64,000 nucleotides of DNA. Origin: Lithospermum erythrorhizon (Eukaryota > Streptophyta > Magnoliopsida > Boraginales > Boraginaceae). The notes beneath the pieces are model-generated. The model saw only the letters and a list, made by a program, of their open reading frames with translations. It had not been told where the DNA came from and did no database searches. The position numbers and the translations under genes were made by a program. Positions 49,914-62,470 of the stretch are shown here, one piece after another (position 1 is the first letter of the stretch; each line of letters begins with the position of its first letter). The stretch is from assembly GCA_019722365.1 (NCBI GenBank), contig JADFUC010001387.1, forward strand, positions 1-64,000, in the 5' to 3' direction.

Positions 49914-52424
49914 AAAGGATTTTAGCTCAATTGTTTGCAATGCGTCTTTGCCGCGTTTGTTCTTGAGGATTCGGATATTAAGCCTTAACACCGGCTTTAT
50001 ATTTTCATAAAACATGTCAAACTATGATAAGACATATGTTCACTATCTTCCTCTAATTTCTTCTCTAATATTTTTACAGAAATTGCTCACGGAGCATGTG
50101 ATTGGTGTATAAAATAATTAAGCATTCATGAAACTATATCTAAGGTAGAAAGGAAGCGTTTCTCATATTCACGGAATCATATTGGGTCCTTTTTATTCAA
50201 GTATCATGAAAAATTATTCTATTTAAATGTTCTAGCCTCGATTTTATATAATGGACAGCTTAGAGTAGCCATGCTATTTTTCCATTTGTTTAGGAGGATA
50301 TTCTTTAGTTGGTAATAGCAACTACTACTTTTGTAGTATATGGATTTTTAATAATCAATGTTTATCTTAATTTTTGTGTAACTTTAAATTATAATTTAGT
50401 GGAAAAAAGTGCATGTTCCACATATGAATTATATGCTTGGATAGTAGGGTCGCATAAGAAACATATGTCAGCTTTCAGTTGGCGACATATGGAACATATG
50501 TACATTAGATGAAAAGTCTTAACTCAAGTGTGCACATCTTTGAGGATTAATGTCTGAAGTGGTATCGTCCTTGAGGATCGAAACCATATGTTTTATATGT
50601 TAGATGCCTTTCGTTTGTCCGTCTAGTATATGCGGTAGTATGTAACATGTTTTATTGAAATGCTCTTTCACATTGGCGTTATACATGTGGGATGACTATT
50701 TCAGCAACAAAGAGTGGAAATCTTATTAGTGCCGTTTCATGACGATTGAAACGACCGACTCTAAAGATAAGGTTGTCGAATGCGTGAGAAGAGTGGCTTT
50801 GTATGTTTTTGGTTGCTCGGACATTCAACCGCATCACTCGCAATATTCAATGGATAGTCGAGATTCGGGGTGAGAGAATGCGTAAACTAATAGCAAATAC
50901 GATTGACTCTAAGAGGATAAATTATCCATTTAGATTGAAATACATTGAGAAAACCGAATGACTATTTATCAAATGTAGAAGGTTGCAGAAGTATCTACAC
51001 ATACGAGGACTTTGTTCGATATCCAAAATTACAATTTCAATTGAATGACTATTTATCAAATGTAGATAAGCAATGGTAGTTTTTTAAGTATGTCTGGTGT
51101 ATTGGTACTTAGATTAGAATGATAACTTTTTGTATTATAGTCCCTTGGTTATTTCATTGTCTTTTAATGCGTTCATCGCATGTATATAATATGCTTTCAA
51201 TGTCGGGCTTCATGGTTGGGTATCTTCTTGCATTAAAAGCGGATATATTTAAGCAGCGTAAAAGCTTATCATATTCTGATACAATTTATGCGCTACTTTG
51301 TTAAAACGGATATATTTATACGTCTGGCGTTGTATTACAATACAATTTATAGTTGAACCCAAGAGCATGTGTAGTATATGTCATCAACAAATCACAACTT
51401 TTGAATAGACATATATTCCGTGTTGGAATTGAAGACTTTAATTTGAGACGGTTTATTTCTAATTATTTCACAATTTAGTCTAATAGGATATATCTCTTAG
51501 CCTTAGTAGGTTTTTTATTTTTAAGGTTTGAAGACTTGGAGCCGAGAAAAGGCAATGAAATAACTACTTAGGTTTGTTAGCTATAAATATAGGATGATTT
51601 CATGAGTTTTATTTATCAGCATAAATCGTAGAATAGAGAAAATTCATCCTAGAATAATATTAGATTAACTAATATTATTGAAGAGCATGGATTTTTCTTG
51701 AGAACTTAGAGGATTTATCTTTGTTCTTGGTAGGTTTTGTGGTTGAGATTTTTCGGTGAAAAGAAAAATACTCAACATAGATTATAGTTAGTGGTAGAGC
51801 TTATAACAATTTTTGGTTTATTACTGGATTACTGCGGCGGCAACAAAACGTACCTTTCCGCATTAAAGGGAACACAATATAAAAATTTTGTGTACATTTA
51901 TTTCCGCGCAAAGTTTACGTCGTTTTTATTGATTGCTTGAGAGCTGGAAGGGTTTAGAGTCTTAAATCCTAACATTCATGTCTGCAATATAAACCTTACA
52001 TTTATAATACAAAATTAAACTATTGAAAATTGAGACAAAGATAGTTCTGTCGTGTTTAAAGATGTTTAGGATCAATATTATTGATGTTGTTAAATTAATC
52101 TAGTCGCTCATGAAAATAAGATGACATCAATAAGTTATACAATAAATGTATCACACGCGAAGATATAAGCTTAATAATAAGTGTCATATAATATCGAAAT
52201 GGAAACCATGATATAATGGCCATTATATATAACATCTCATGAAAGTTTTACGAAATGGTTGCTATGTTAAATTTATAAAGTAAAGTTACTAATACCATTT
52301 CATTCAATTGTGGAAAGACTACAAGAAAAATTAAACTCAAGAGCATGTGTAATATATGCCTGTTAGGGGTATCTTTCGCATTAATAATGACATCTTTGCT
52401 TTCGTAATGTCTGAGTTTAGTGAA
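49914..52424. other. AT-rich intergenic DNA
   Basis: No gene recognised. It includes a 24-bp exact repeat (GAATGACTATTTATCAAATG followed by TAGA) at 50,956-50,979 and 51,043-51,066. Confidence 0.45.
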
Positions 52425-52517
52425 ATGATGAGCAATGAAAATGATAATAGGTGTCTTCTCTGTGTCGAAGAGACGGACTGGACTCATGGGGAAGAAACGG
52501 AAGAAATACAAAGATGA
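52425..52517 (+). pseudogene. Stray duplicate of CNOT4 exon 1 (RING N-terminus)
   Basis: A 30-codon ORF begins MMSNENDNRCLLCVEETDWT. The first 20 codons match exon 1 of the CNOT4 gene at 55,377 (MMSNEDEKRCPLCAEEMDWT) at 14 of 20 positions, including both start Met codons and the first zinc-binding Cys pair of the RING. The match starts at the same GAAATGATG context. After codon 20 similarity ends and a stop follows at 52,515. The remaining RING cysteines are absent, so it cannot fold as a RING. It lies 2.95 kb upstream in the same orientation. Confidence 0.85.
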
Positions 52518-53059
52518 TTAGGTAACATATATGTTAGAATGAGATCGCCAGATTATATATATCTATTACTTGGTAAAATGATTGACGGGCGAAATACGGG
52601 ACTAACTAATATGGGACTAACCGTTATTATATCATCAAAAGATTTATGATCAACCAACATTAGTTTTGAAATAGTTGTTACGTTATTAATTAATATTTTA
52701 TTAATTTATAGTAAAATACTCAATTCTGGCTTAGCACCTGGCTTAGAGCTTGGTATTATGCAATAAATAACACATATCGAATGAAGTGTCGTTTGAAAAG
52801 AACCTTCGATCTGCGCCTTATTAAGCGACAAACGGAAGTTCTTTACAATGATAAGGATAATAATTATAAACCAGATTCGAGTGTAATTAATTTCAACAAA
52901 AATAAAAGACAATTGAAATGTTTTTCAAAACTTCATAAATCGTTCGTATAATATATAGTATATAAGGAATTATTCATTTATATTTTATGTAAATTATAAA
53001 AACATCAGATATATTATCTTTATAAATTTTAGCAAATTATTAATTTAGCGCTCCTCAAG

Positions 53060-53560
53060 GTTAGATTAAAAGTAGAAATATTATCTTAAAAGAGATTATT
53101 AAAATAATGCGTATTAGCTTTCTCGAGTTTTCTTGTAATTGGTAATTAAACAAAATGAAAAATGAGCAGAAAAAAATACAGTGTGTTAGCCTTTTATTCT
53201 AGAGTTGGGACTGCTGAAAAAAGATTATCTTTAGAGAGTTTATTAAATAATCAGTATTAATTTATCAGTTTCTACTATGGTTGATAGTGAAAAAAAAATT
53301 AAAAGGCAGAAAAAAAGCCTGATAGCTGTAGGTACACAAAAAGAATGAAAAAAAAAAGCGAATTATTAATTTATTAGCTATCCAGTGGAATAGGTCAAAA
53401 ATATTATCGCCAAAAGTTTATTAAATAATCGAGTTTATTAGCACAACCAGTCATGGCGCATCCAAAATATTATCTTAGAGAGTTTATTATTAAATAATCA
53501 AGTATTAATTTATCAAATTTCTAATTTAGTTGATTGATAATTGTAAACAAAATTAAAAAA
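53060..53560 (+). repeat. Degenerate tandem array, 4 units
   Basis: Related stretches occur near 53,082, 53,222, 53,397 and 53,464: an ATTATC..A.AG.GTTTATTAAATAATC.AGT core followed by ATTAATTTATCA-like sequence. Spacing is uneven (about 70-175). The last unit is the best preserved. Confidence 0.6.
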
Positions 53561-54740
53561 AAAGGAAAAAACAAACCTCCGCATAAAAGAAAAAAAAAAG
53601 CAAAAAAGCACAAAAAATAATCCCACGCCCAGGCAGTGGGTGGACTGCGATGGTGGCGAAAGGGGCATATGACCGTTCGTCCCCCTGTTATTTCATTTAA
53701 CCTCATATATCTTGAAACTTTAGATATAACGAAATTATATGTCGAGCAGGCCTTAGATATTATGTTTGTATTTTCATAAAATATTATATAATATATAGCG
53801 TACACAAATTAGCTTGATAGCCTTTACAGGCTTAGGTTTGTATTCCATGAAACCAAAAATACTTTCTAGGTAAGTATATTTAGTTTACTTGTTTGAAATC
53901 AGTCTTGAAAAACAAGTAATCGATTTTTTGCAGGATGGAGCTATCAAATTCAAAAATATCCAATTAAATAAATTAAAACTAATATTGCTAGCAAGGGCTT
54001 TTACAGTTTGAAATTAGTAGTAATTGTCAAGCAGTCTGAGTAGAGCTAAGTTAGTGCAGTGTTGAATGGTATATTTTGTATTAGTCATAAGAAAGCGTAC
54101 AAATATAGTGCGTTTCATCCTTTTTTTGCATTCGATATAAGGATGAATGTGTAACGTCGTCGTTTTTGGAATATATGTCTGACATTTGTTTTATTTTACG
54201 GATTAATGCAACGACTTGATGTAAATATCGACAAGCTGTAGTTGCTCGCTAAGAGTGTGCCTGAAATCAAATCGACCTGACGATTCAGAACGTCGAAATA
54301 TCCGAAATTTTGGCTGGACTGCGACTTAGGTGCGGCCTTAATAGTGCGTTTAGATTGAGGTAGATTAAGAGCGGATAATATTTAAAATTAGCACAGAAAT
54401 GGGAATCGAGGTGAATTTGGTGAATCATTTAAAATATCGTTTGAATAATAATGCTTGTGAGTAAATATATTATATTAGTTTGAGGTGAATGATTTTAAGT
54501 TAAATATCATCACCAGGTGAATACAGGTAAATCGTTTAGGTAAAAATGGTACTACTAGGCTGATGAGGTAAATGATAATATTATTACCGATTTCACGCAT
54601 ATTACACTTTCAATAAAGGGGCCATTGTAGGTCGTAAGCCGTACCCATTTTGAATAAACCGAACCGAAAAGGAAACTAACACAATTTTGTGGCTGGATCC
54701 ATATTAATAGGTCATATTATCTATACATACATTATTACAA

Positions 54741-54760
54741 TCTCTCTCTCTCTCTCTCTC
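54741..54760 (+). repeat. (TC)10 microsatellite in the CNOT4 leader/promoter
   Basis: Ten TC repeats lie about 620 bases before the CNOT4 start codon. CT-rich tracts near transcription starts are common in plants (Y-patch or leader), so the start may lie close by. No convincing TATA box is placed. Confidence 0.7.
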
Positions 54761-54860
54761 AATTAAATCAAAAATAGTAAATCTCAAAAATCAAATACAG
54801 CAATTTCACCTCAAGATTTCTCATTTCATTTCAAAACCCCACATTCATCTTTTTTGTGAG

Positions 54861-55372
54861 ACAAATATTTTGGGATTTTGTGATTATATGTATGTATATA
54901 CATTAATTTGTTTCAATCTCCTTTAATTCTACATTTTAAAGCATTTTTTGGTACATTTTGTTTCTCATGTGATAAACAATTTTTTTATGTTTATTTTGTT
55001 AATTTTTGCATTTTTTACAATTATACATTATTTTTTACAATTGTGCATTATTATTTTTTAATTTAGGGTTTATCGAAATTCGTAATGTGTATGTGTTGAA
55101 TGTTCTGCAGGTGTGTTAAGCTTGAATTTTTTGATTTTGAAAATTTATTGTTTATTAAAAATGTTAATTGATATTTTGATTTTATAAAATTATTGTTTGT
55201 TAAAAATGTTAATTGATTTGTTCTGGTTTTTTTATTGCTGAATTCAATGACTGTATATTTAATTTTTTTTCAGCTTGAATTAGTTGAATTTGTGGATTTT
55301 GTATGTTTAATTATTAATTTAATTAATTTGTTAAATATGTGGACAAATATTTTGGGATTTTTGTGATTATAT
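54861..55372 (+). repeat. 29-30 bp direct repeat pair upstream of CNOT4 ATG
   Basis: ACAAATATTTTGGGATTTT followed by GTGATTATAT occurs at 54,861-54,889 and again at 55,343-55,372, differing by one T. The second copy ends 4 bases before the start codon. A GTGAG donor-like site precedes the first copy, so the stretch between may be partly a leader intron. Confidence 0.85.
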
Positions 55373-55376
55373 TGAA

Positions 55377-58300
55377 ATGATGAGCAACGAAGACGAGAAG
55401 AGGTGTCCTCTCTGTGCCGAAGAGATGGACTGGACTGATCAGCAATTCAAGCCTTGCAAATGTGGCTATCAGGTTCGAATCGAGTGATAATATTATGTTC
55501 AATTTTACCTAGGAATGTTTATTATGTTTGATTTTACATATGAATGTTTCGAATCGAGTGATAACATTATGTTTGATTTTACGTATAAATGTTTCGAATC
55601 GAGTTAGTTGAGGTGAAAGTTGTGTTAAATGCTAGAAAAGGGATGTTTAGGTGCAATTTGTTTGATTCTCTTTAATTGTCTAATGTCATTCTCTTTCTGG
55701 TAGTTAGTCGAATCGTGACGTGAGATGTTAGAGTTTAAGGGATACTTCTATTTCCTTTTTCGTGATTGTCTATTTCCTTTCCCGGTTATAAGGGTGCCTT
55801 GTCATGTTTATCTTGCAAATAAAAAAATCGTGATGTTGATGTCTTGATGGACTCTCATAAATAGTGATGACATTGTAAAGTTTAAATTATTAAATTTATT
55901 ATAGAGCTGGATAAGGATTTCATAAGATACAACAAAAACAAGTACAACAAACATTCAATTAGTAATTGTTAAAATGTTGATCTCATAGCATGTAAAGATT
56001 GAGGTTCAAAAAAGGATATTGTGGTAATTTGTAAATAATTAAATCAATAGTACTTATATATTTAAATTACACCTTAAAAGCCCTTCTTATAGGATTTCCA
56101 AAAGGTTAAGCTGCTCAACTTGGAATAATTCTAAGCATAATTATTAAAATTCATTAATTCTATGTAAAGATTTATAGACTAATTTATAGGGGTTGTCTTC
56201 CAAATTTTACACTAGTCACATTGTGGAGTTTTGAGTTGTGAGGGTCACCTATTGGTGGTGCGGTCACAAAGTTTGATCACTTGATGTATCAAGGGTTGTT
56301 GATATGCTTTTGCTCTGATAAGGTAGTATTTTGACTGGGTGAACGAAATGGTTTGAAACTTATAATATCTGATAGTTATAGTATTTTTTGGATTTGATTT
56401 GTAGCATTGCCCAAGGATAATATGTAGTGACTCATTATGCCAAAGCAAGTCGTTCCTGTCCGCATAGTTAAGTGTCACATTTAGGAACACATACTGGTTT
56501 AGGGTCGCAAGTATATTAGATCACAGTAGATTCTTGTTGGGGATTACTGTGAGAAACAATGAAACACACCAGTCATATATATAGTATTATCTGTGCATAT
56601 ACTTTCTTAAAATGTGTTAAAACATGTGATGGCTATAATGAAGATGTTAAGGAAAAATTAAGCCCTAACATTGTCTAAATGGTGTCATGTCAGCAGCATT
56701 CGCATGTCAAGCGCCGGGTGTATTTAAGTGGTACATATGCTTGTAAGAAGAGTAATGTTAGTAGTGAGGACTAATTATGAATATGAATTAGTAGCATGTC
56801 ACGAGTCACATGCGGCTACAAATATTGAAATTTGGAAAACACCTTTCATTTAGCTCAAAGCAGGCGATCATTTTTCCTAGATAAAGTTCCTTGATCAACG
56901 AATGTGTTCTTTTAGAAGTAAACAATAATGAAGATGTATCATCTTCTTTTGGAAGTTAGTCGTATAAATGATTAATGTATATACAATCATGGTATTTAAA
57001 GGGGAAAAAGTTTTTAATAAGTAGCATTTAATCATTCATACAGACGATAAACACATCCGTCTGTAGTAATTAAATCATCGACATCAAAGGTACGTGATTT
57101 AACATCGGTGATAATAAGTCATGTATTTCCAATAATGTTTAAACCAGATAAAACTATGGCGGCACCTTGAAATAACGATGTCTTTTGAGCCATCATCTCT
57201 AGCTTTTTAGCAATTTTCTTGAAATTTACATCAACATGCTTTCCCACGCTCAAGAGGCTCCTGCCTAAGAAAGATAGTGAGTGAAGGGGCTTGGATACAT
57301 ACGCTCTCAGGAACAAAGTGAGGTCGTTTCCTACCCACTCCAAGAGCTAATTGCAAACACTATCTATAACTTCACAATAGATAAGAAGCGTAGATAGTGT
57401 ATCGATTATCGAGTCATTTTGACATATTCCATTATAACCCAGAGCCAAAGAACAAACAATCTTCGACTCCATAGGACATGGAAATGTATGATTGATGTAC
57501 TAGTTATGACCCTCTCAATAACTGGAATAATTTGAGTTCATGGTTTCTATTGGATAATTGAACATGCTACTTGATTCATAGTTTCTTTGAATTCATAGGT
57601 GTGCGTTTGGTGTTGGCATCACATAATGGACATGGCAGAGAAAGCTGATACTGAGGGTCGGTGTCCTGCCTGTCGGACGATATATGAAAAGGAAAAGATA
57701 GTGACAATGCAAGCAAATTGTGAAAGGTAATCATGTGTTGACACTTAATTTCATCTTTGTCCATCTTTGTTTAAAAGGGTTGCACTGTGCTTCAATTTTT
57801 ATCTTTCCTCTTTGTTATATAGGATGGCTTCCAAGATTTCCAACAAGAAAAATAAACCACCAAAAGCGAAGCCGAAAACGAATGAAGTAAAGAAGGATCT
57901 TACAAATATTAGAGTGATCCAGCGGAAAATGGCTTATGTAATTGGTCTTCCTCTTGATCTTGCTGATGAAGATATATTACCTTTTCCACCCTTTTCCTTA
58001 GCTATTCTGTTCATTCTCTGTAACCTCAAGTGTTGTTAACTTGTTATTCCTTCTGTTTTGGAGTTAATGGTCCAAATAGTATAATATTAGCTTTCCCTAC
58101 AACTTCTTATACATATGTTATATATTGAAGATATATTACAGAGAAAGGAGTATTTTGGACAATATGGAAAAATTACTAAAATCTCCCTATCTCGGACTGC
58201 GGGTGGGGCCATTCAACAATTTGTGTATGACACTTGTAGCGTGTGAGTTAGCACACTCTGTAATAATTCAAGTCTTGGCCTTTTCATTTATACAGTATCC

Positions 58301-61300
58301 ACTTGATATCTTCAACTTCTTAGTATTTTATAGGTTACCTTTAAAACTACACACACTGTTGGCAAATAAAACTAAAATAGTGTTTTATGCATAAGGGAAA
58401 TACTAAGACTTGGGGGTTGCAGCTTTTGTGTATTCACCCTCCGCTTTTACATTGCATCAAATGTTGCAAGATGTCCTATAAATTATTTAGGTTGATGAGC
58501 TTATCCTGGAATTGGTTAGTTTGTTTCTGCCAACAATGATTGTTATGTTCATATTTTTCAGATACATTACATATTCAAAAGAGGAGGAGGCTATTCGATG
58601 TATTCAGTCAATTCACGGTTTCAACATGGATGGCAGACTTTAAGGTTATAACCTGTTCATTCTTGAGTTCTTAGTTGGATGCAGTGATTACACTTTTCTT
58701 GGATTGACTCAATTATTTCAGGGCATCGCTTTGGAACCTGCAAAATATTGTCATGCTCTGGTTGAGAAACCTGGGTATGGATCCATTATATATTCTTACC
58801 TATACTCTATTGAATTTCAGAAACTAATTCCATTATTGTTCCCGGTTAAGGCTGGGCTGATTTTATTAATAGAGAACCTTTTTTTATTGCCCAGCCCTTT
58901 GCAACAATCCCTGGTTGTTTGTACTTTGCATAGCTTTTGGTGCTGAAGAGAAGATAGTTTCTGTGTAAAGACGGCTGTCCAAACAAGGTATGTCATGCAA
59001 AAATTCTATCCATTTCATGTTGTGAATTATATATATTTCTTTGACTTATTGCAAGATTGACATGAGTGTCCCACTAGGAGGAGGGGGGGTGGGATATGCG
59101 GTTTTTATTGTTACTTTTTAAGCAGTAGGGGGTGGGTTTCTTTGGTAAGGAATATGTGGTATATGGATACAATCAGTTGCTAGTAATTAACCTTCTTATA
59201 TTCTTCCCATTTAGCCAGTCTTTCATTAGTCCGCAATGTGATATGTTTTTCTTTTAAGATTTCAAATATGAACAATTTTGTTCATATTATTATTATACTT
59301 GAGCTCACAATTCTTAGCAAAAAGTTCTAGATGCCTGTATAATTGCCAACTCATTACATTTCTAACTTCTAATTAGACATTAAGCGCATATGTTCAAATA
59401 TATTCAAGAAACTAACATGGATTACAAATTGACAACTCATTATATTGTCGACTTCTATTTCATCTTAAAGGATTAGATTACAACAAGTTGTTGGTGATGC
59501 AAATAACTCACTAGGGCGTTCAGGGAATGTCTTGCCACTTCCAGTGGATGAACTGAACAATACTACCAGTGCAAGCAACTTGGTATTTCTGATTTTCTCT
59601 TCAATTCTAGTTTGAACACACCTTTTTCTTTTTAATATGTTTTTTACTTGCATGATTCTTTTCTGTATGCCCAAATATATGCTAATTGCTTACTAGTTAG
59701 CTAGACACAGAATAAGGTTCTATTTGGTGTAACCATTCAGGATCCATCACCTGTTGGGATGAGTTCCAGTTGTCACGTTTCTAATATGCTTCAGTCAAAA
59801 ATTAAGGATGGAGGTATTGGAGCTCCGAACAAGATTACAACATTTGTGGACGTAGTAGGGCGGCCCAATAGTTCTGATTCGGAAAAAGATGGAAATATTG
59901 TTGAAGATAAGAGGATTTTGAATTTATGCTCTGACTTGTCTTCACTAACATTTGACAAAGATGTTCATGCTAAGAAGCCATATTCTGGCCATAGGTTATA
60001 TAGGGCTTCATCTTCGGATCACCTTATGAAGGGGTTTTATGTGGAGTCTAATGATATCCCAAATGCACCTTATAGGGAAAATTTCAGATCTTTGAATATT
60101 CAAGGATCAAATAGTTGCAATAATATGAGTCATAGATGTTTTCTTCATACATCTTGTCCTAAAGATATTCAAGAGGGTTCTGTTGGTCAGTTTTTTTTGT
60201 ATGAAATGTCTCATAGTGCAAGTAATTATAGTAAGGAGCACAATTCAGTTTTATCCAGGAAGATAGTTCTCCATCGACAGGTCCGTGAATTCAGTACCAG
60301 ATGATAGATTTCTTGAGACGAAATTCCAGAGTTCTGCCAAAACAGATAGGATCTACCGAGGTTCAAACTCATTTTCCAATGAAGAAATTGTAGAACACCT
60401 ACGGCGGATAGATGATGAAGACGGAAATGAATTGAATAATGGTGATGAAAATTCTTCTTTGGCTGATTTGGAGAGAGGAGTAATTTCTGACGTCGTGTCA
60501 AGGATTTTAGATATTGGTGATGATTCATCGAAGTTGCCTAACAGCTTATCTGAGATAGATGATGACAACAAATTCCATCACAGTCCCTCCTGGAATTCCC
60601 AGAATAGTGACAACACATGTTTTCCATTTGTGAAGCAAGATATCTATGCAACTCAGATGGCTGATTACGGAACCTCTTTCAGTAATAGTAGGCACATGTC
60701 GAGCAACTGCTCTCTCCATCTTGATCTTGGAGAAAGCCAGGACCACTACTCATATAAATCTCAGATTCCAGGTAGTCACTTTTTCTCCTCACTATTCAAG
60801 TGAGCTCTAATGATCATTGCATGGTACATGTTTGTTTACCTCATATCCTCTTCCGTCCTTTATTCCTTGTGTTTCTTCAGCTTGTTCATCTCTTAGTGAA
60901 TTATAATTATTTGTCTTTGTGATCACCTCCATACAACACTGGTCTACCTGTCCTTACGCTTTTTTTAGAATGGGGGTCTATTTGACCTGTCAGAATAGCC
61001 CAAATATTTTTTTACTTAGCTTGAAATGCTAATTTTACATTTGTTTTATTGTTATCCATCTCACTGTGTATTTGCAGCATCCAAGCCTCAGATCATAGCT
61101 CCACCAGGATTCTCAAAGCCCAGAAGAGATCCTCCTTTGGGGTTTTCTGCATCCGAGAGAAGAGACCACTTCTCGCGAGTCTCCTCAGGTACCATCTGAA
61201 TCACCCTCTACTTATATTGTTACAAGTATTACTTGATCGCTTATAGTTATGTCATGTTTAACCTACTTGCAGGAAATCATTTGATGGACAACTCTGCTTT

Positions 61301-61895
61301 CCTGACCACCTTTCTTCAGAATCCATCAACGAACAATGGCACTTTTGGTGATATAGACTTTAATGATCCTGCTATACTAAGTTGTGGGAAATGTAGAACA
61401 GCAAATGGTTTGAGTAGCGTAGGCTTTGAACTGAAGGGAACTAGTCCGTCGCCACAGAATGGATTTGGAGATGAGGAAAGGCTTTGGAATTTGATGCAAC
61501 AATCAAATTCTGTGCACAAGGACATCAAATTGACCCAGTCCTTGTTGCCCCAAGCCCTCTCAACACAGCAGCAGACTTGGCATCGTAGTCAGAATGGAGA
61601 CTGCATTTCTAACCTGGATGAAGTGTATGGTTTCTCGTCGAGGCTGACTGAGCAACATCAGGCTTATGATCCATCTTCGTTGACTTCATTGTCTCAACAA
61701 AACTTTCTGAATGGACACATATCAAGTAGTTACCGGTACAGTTCAGATGGTGACCAACTCAGAAATGAAGTGTCCATGCCAGATCTTCAGAGAAACGAGA
61801 GTTTAGGATTCAGCAAGTACTTCCCGGGCTATGGAGACATGAGGTTTCAGATGCCCGTTTCAGGCGATGTATATACAAGATTATTTGGAATGTAA
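55377..61895 (+). CDS. CNOT4: CNOT4 (NOT4)-like RING/RRM E3 ubiquitin ligase, ~11 exons
   Basis: CNOT4 is the E3 ligase linked to the CCR4-NOT deadenylase, acting in mRNA decay and protein quality control. Exons: 55,377-55,472; 57,599-57,726; 57,823-57,971; 58,131-58,242; 58,562-58,644; 58,722-58,774; 58,895-58,987; 59,471-59,582; 59,741-60,771; 61,078-61,188; 61,273-61,895 (TAA). Exons 1-2 form a C4C4 RING (CPLC, CKCGYQ, VCVWCW, CPACR). Exons 3-5 form the RRM (AYVIGLPL, EYFGQYGK, VYITYSKEEEA). Exons 6-7 hold a degraded C3H finger (KYCHA). The C-terminal half has the plant APPGFS motifs and ends FGM. Most junctions are GT-AG; the intron after exon 3 is odd. Apparent 1-base indels occur in exons 5, 6 (three), 7 and 9 (two, near 60,256 and 60,284). 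They may be assembly errors or early pseudogene decay. Confidence 0.88.
55473..57598 (+). other. CNOT4 intron 1 (2.1 kb) with tandem repeat at its donor
   Basis: The intron starts GTTCGAATCGAG. The word TTCGAATCGAGTGATAA recurs at 55,474 and 55,548, and TTCGAATCGAG again at 55,592, with ATTATGTTTGATTTTAC between. The donor site therefore lies in a short tandem array. A 74-codon minus-strand ORF at 57,119-57,343 has no recognisable family. The acceptor is TAG at 57,596-57,598. Confidence 0.7.
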
Positions 61896-62470
61896 TCGTT
61901 CGTAGTTATTCAGGGAAAAAATGGCCTTGACTTCTATTCGTTATGTAGTTTGAAAGAAAGGTTAAAAGTTCTCGATGGCCATATCCGTGTTCAACTGCAT
62001 ATTGGCTGCCATCTCTTTTCTAAATCTCTGTTTAACGTATTTCCTATCAATGATATAGTCTGGCAGGTTCTCGGTGTGTTCTTCTTTAATTGTGATGAGG
62101 AGAAGGCTGGATCTTTTTTTTTTTAAGGTAAAAAAAAACAAAAAACCGCTTTCTTACTTCGATCAAAATACTTACGCTTTTCAGTCTGCTAGAGAGAAAA
62201 TACTTCGAATGAATTCTTGTTCATGAGAGTGTCGCAAATAAAACCGCTTTCTTACTTTGACCAGCTAGCAGCGAATGAAAAACATTGAAACAATTCTAAA
62301 TGGTTTGTGGATAGCAACAGACTCTCCAATTTCTTGCTTTAGGAATATGGTCTTGGCTAGTAATCCAAGAACAGGATGGTGATTGGTGAGGTTGAGTTCT
62401 GTTCAAGGCAATGGCAAGACTTATAAGTCACATGTCATGAGTAATATGTGGTTCTGTATTGGCATTCATC
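61896..62470 (+). other. CNOT4 3' region
   Basis: Non-coding sequence after the stop codon. It includes a direct repeat (AAAACCGCTTTCTTACTT at 62,142 and 62,240) and poly-A/T tracts. The polyadenylation point is not evident. Confidence 0.4.

Noticed and set aside
49822..50010. Plus-strand 62-codon ORF after the PurL C-terminus
   Set aside because: It begins inside the PurL 3' flank repeat; the matching copy near 12.27-12.36 kb lacks an open frame, so coding is not conserved.
57119..57343. Minus-strand 74-codon ORF in CNOT4 intron 1
   Set aside because: No recognisable family, no promoter or neighbour support, and it lies inside an intron on the opposite strand.
59465..59674. Minus-strand ORFs overlapping CNOT4 exons 8-11
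   Set aside because: They overlap well-supported exons on the other strand and show no domains.
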